From Rhodospirillales bacterium (lineage in GTDB: Bacteria; Pseudomonadota; Alphaproteobacteria; Rhodospirillales; Defluviicoccaceae), in NCBI GenBank assembly GCA_016712375.1, contig JADJRE010000008.1, positions 129,559 through 193,558 of the forward strand: DNA of 64,000 nt, written 5' to 3'. Below are positions 62,927-64,000 of this stretch, piece by piece. The position numbers and the translations under genes are program-made. The notes beneath the pieces were generated by a model. That model had not been told where the DNA came from and ran no database searches. It saw only the letters and a program-made list of their open reading frames with translations. Numbering within the stretch: position 1 is the stretch's first letter; every line of letters starts with the position of its first letter.

Positions 62927-64000
62927 TTGTCTTCGTCCCCTGATCCCCTGTCGAGCTCACCGCGCGTTGATCCGTTGTCCGAACATCACGCCGGACGGAC
63001 GCGGGCGCGCTGGCGTTGCTGGAGGCGGCTCTGCGGCCTAGGTTTCGCCTCCGAGCGGATGCGGTTCGAGGAAGACGGGGACGGCGCCGGTCGAGAACCT
63101 GTGGGCGCGCCAGGGAGGCGGCGCCGCGGCTTCTGTTTTGCGGGACACACCGACGTGGTGCCGCCGGGCGATGCGGCGCTGTGGAGCGTCGATCCCTTCA
63201 CGCGGGCGGTGCGCGACGGCCGGCAATGGGAACCGCGGCGCCTCCGTACATGAAGTCGGCAGATCCGCCTGTTTCGTCCGCTGCCGTGTCCGCTGTGGCG
63301 AGGCGAGGGGAGCCGGCTGGCTCGATTAGCCTCCTGATCACCGGTGACGAAGAAGGGGTGTCGATCAACGGAACGAGGAAGGTGCTCGGTCGGCTGGCGG
63401 AACGCGGCGAGTCGATCGATGCCAGCGTGGTGGGCGAGCCGACCAACCCGATGACCCTGGGCGAGATGATCAAGATCGGGCGGCGCGGCAGCCTGAACGC
63501 CCGCATTACCGCGGACGGTGTGCAGGGACACAGCGCCTATCCGCAGCTCGCCGATAATCCCGTTTCACGGCTGGTCAGGCTGCTGGCGCTGCTGGAGGCG
63601 ACGCCGCTCGACCAGGGCACGGAGCATTTTCCGCCATCGACGCTTGTGATCACATCGGTGGACGTCGGCAATCCGGCGGCCAACGTCATCCCGGCCCGCG
63701 CCACCGCGCGGCTCAACATCCGCTTCAACGACCTGCACTCAGGCGACGATATCCGCTGCTGGCTCGCAGCCCGTTGCGCCGAGGTCGGCGGGCGGATCGA
63801 CCTTGTCTGCGAGATCTCCGGCGAATCCTTCCTGACCCCTCCCGGCCCGCTCACGCGCGTCGTCGCTGCCGCAGTGCGACGTGTGACCGGTGTGGAACCC
63901 AAGCTGAGCACCACCGGCGGCACGTCGGACGCCCGCTTCATCAAGGATGTTTGCCCGGTCTGTGAGTTCGGCATGGTCGGCGAGACGCGCACAGGTGGAC
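62927..64000 (+). CDS. dapE: Succinyl-diaminopimelate desuccinylase, 5' part (many frame breaks)
   Basis: M20 metallopeptidase family. Fragments in order are ALIRCPNITPD, LALLEAAL, LGFASERMRFEEDG, FAGHTDVVPPGD with the first zinc ligands, LLITGDEEGVSINGT with the catalytic glutamate, VVGEPTN and STTGGTSDARFIKD. At least six frame changes lie between 62950 and 63250; from there to the window edge the frame is clean. The 3' end lies outside the window. It acts after DapD and an aminotransferase in making meso-diaminopimelate. Confidence 0.9.

Overview
The window reads as the chromosome of a high-GC alphaproteobacterium, most likely in the Rhodospirillales. The evidence is gene order: cmk-rpsA-sppA-ihfB-lapA-trpF-trpB-trpA-accD-folC; flgB-flgC-fliE-fliQ-fliR-flhB followed by a CckA-type kinase; recA near alaS with an alphaproteobacterial LexA box (GTTC-N7-GTTC); and cowN. 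Glycogen synthase and phosphorylase together with cowN would suit a glycogen-storing, possibly nitrogen-fixing organism of the Defluviicoccus type, but that genus guess is only inference.

Layout. 0-7.1 kb: exopolysaccharide export and assembly (flippase end, GT4 glycosyltransferase, Tat-exported beta-helix protein, Wzc-like kinase, Wzy-like polymerase). 7.1-16.5 kb: a long + strand housekeeping run from cmk to folC. 16.5-25.7 kb: thioredoxin-NHL protein, universal stress protein, pirin, glgA, glgP and an MFS transporter. 25.9-38.2 kb: mixed metabolism and maintenance (ParB-like protein, esterase, glutamine-amidotransferase-like hydrolase, RluB, RsmD, aspartic protease, MutL, Pgi, FolE, CHASE2 adenylate cyclase, a secreted protein). 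38.4-46.7 kb: alaS, two chemoreceptors with almost identical signalling halves, cowN and recA. 47-53.3 kb: a LuxR-type regulator, the CckA-like kinase and the flagellar basal body/export genes. 53.4-57.7 kb: a TPR protein, a TIR-STAND NTPase-FGE fold protein that looks like an immune/conflict sensor, and a secreted proline-rich protein. 57.7-64 kb: an intergenic repeat, a BI-1 family membrane protein, ThpR, a HAD phosphatase, a CBS protein, a sirtuin, dapD and the start of dapE.

The dominant oddity is technical. At least 21 genes carry one or more apparent frame breaks, more than 30 in total. They fall mostly in homopolymers or short GC repeats, and they hit essential genes (alaS three times, also recA, dapD, dapE, fliR). 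After a one- or two-base correction each protein reads through normally. This points to an unpolished, indel-prone assembly rather than mass gene decay. I therefore give whole-gene spans and note where each frame breaks.

The most biologically interesting items are the TIR-STAND-FGE protein (54.06-56.88 kb), the homogenised chemoreceptor pair, and cowN placed between recA and alaS.
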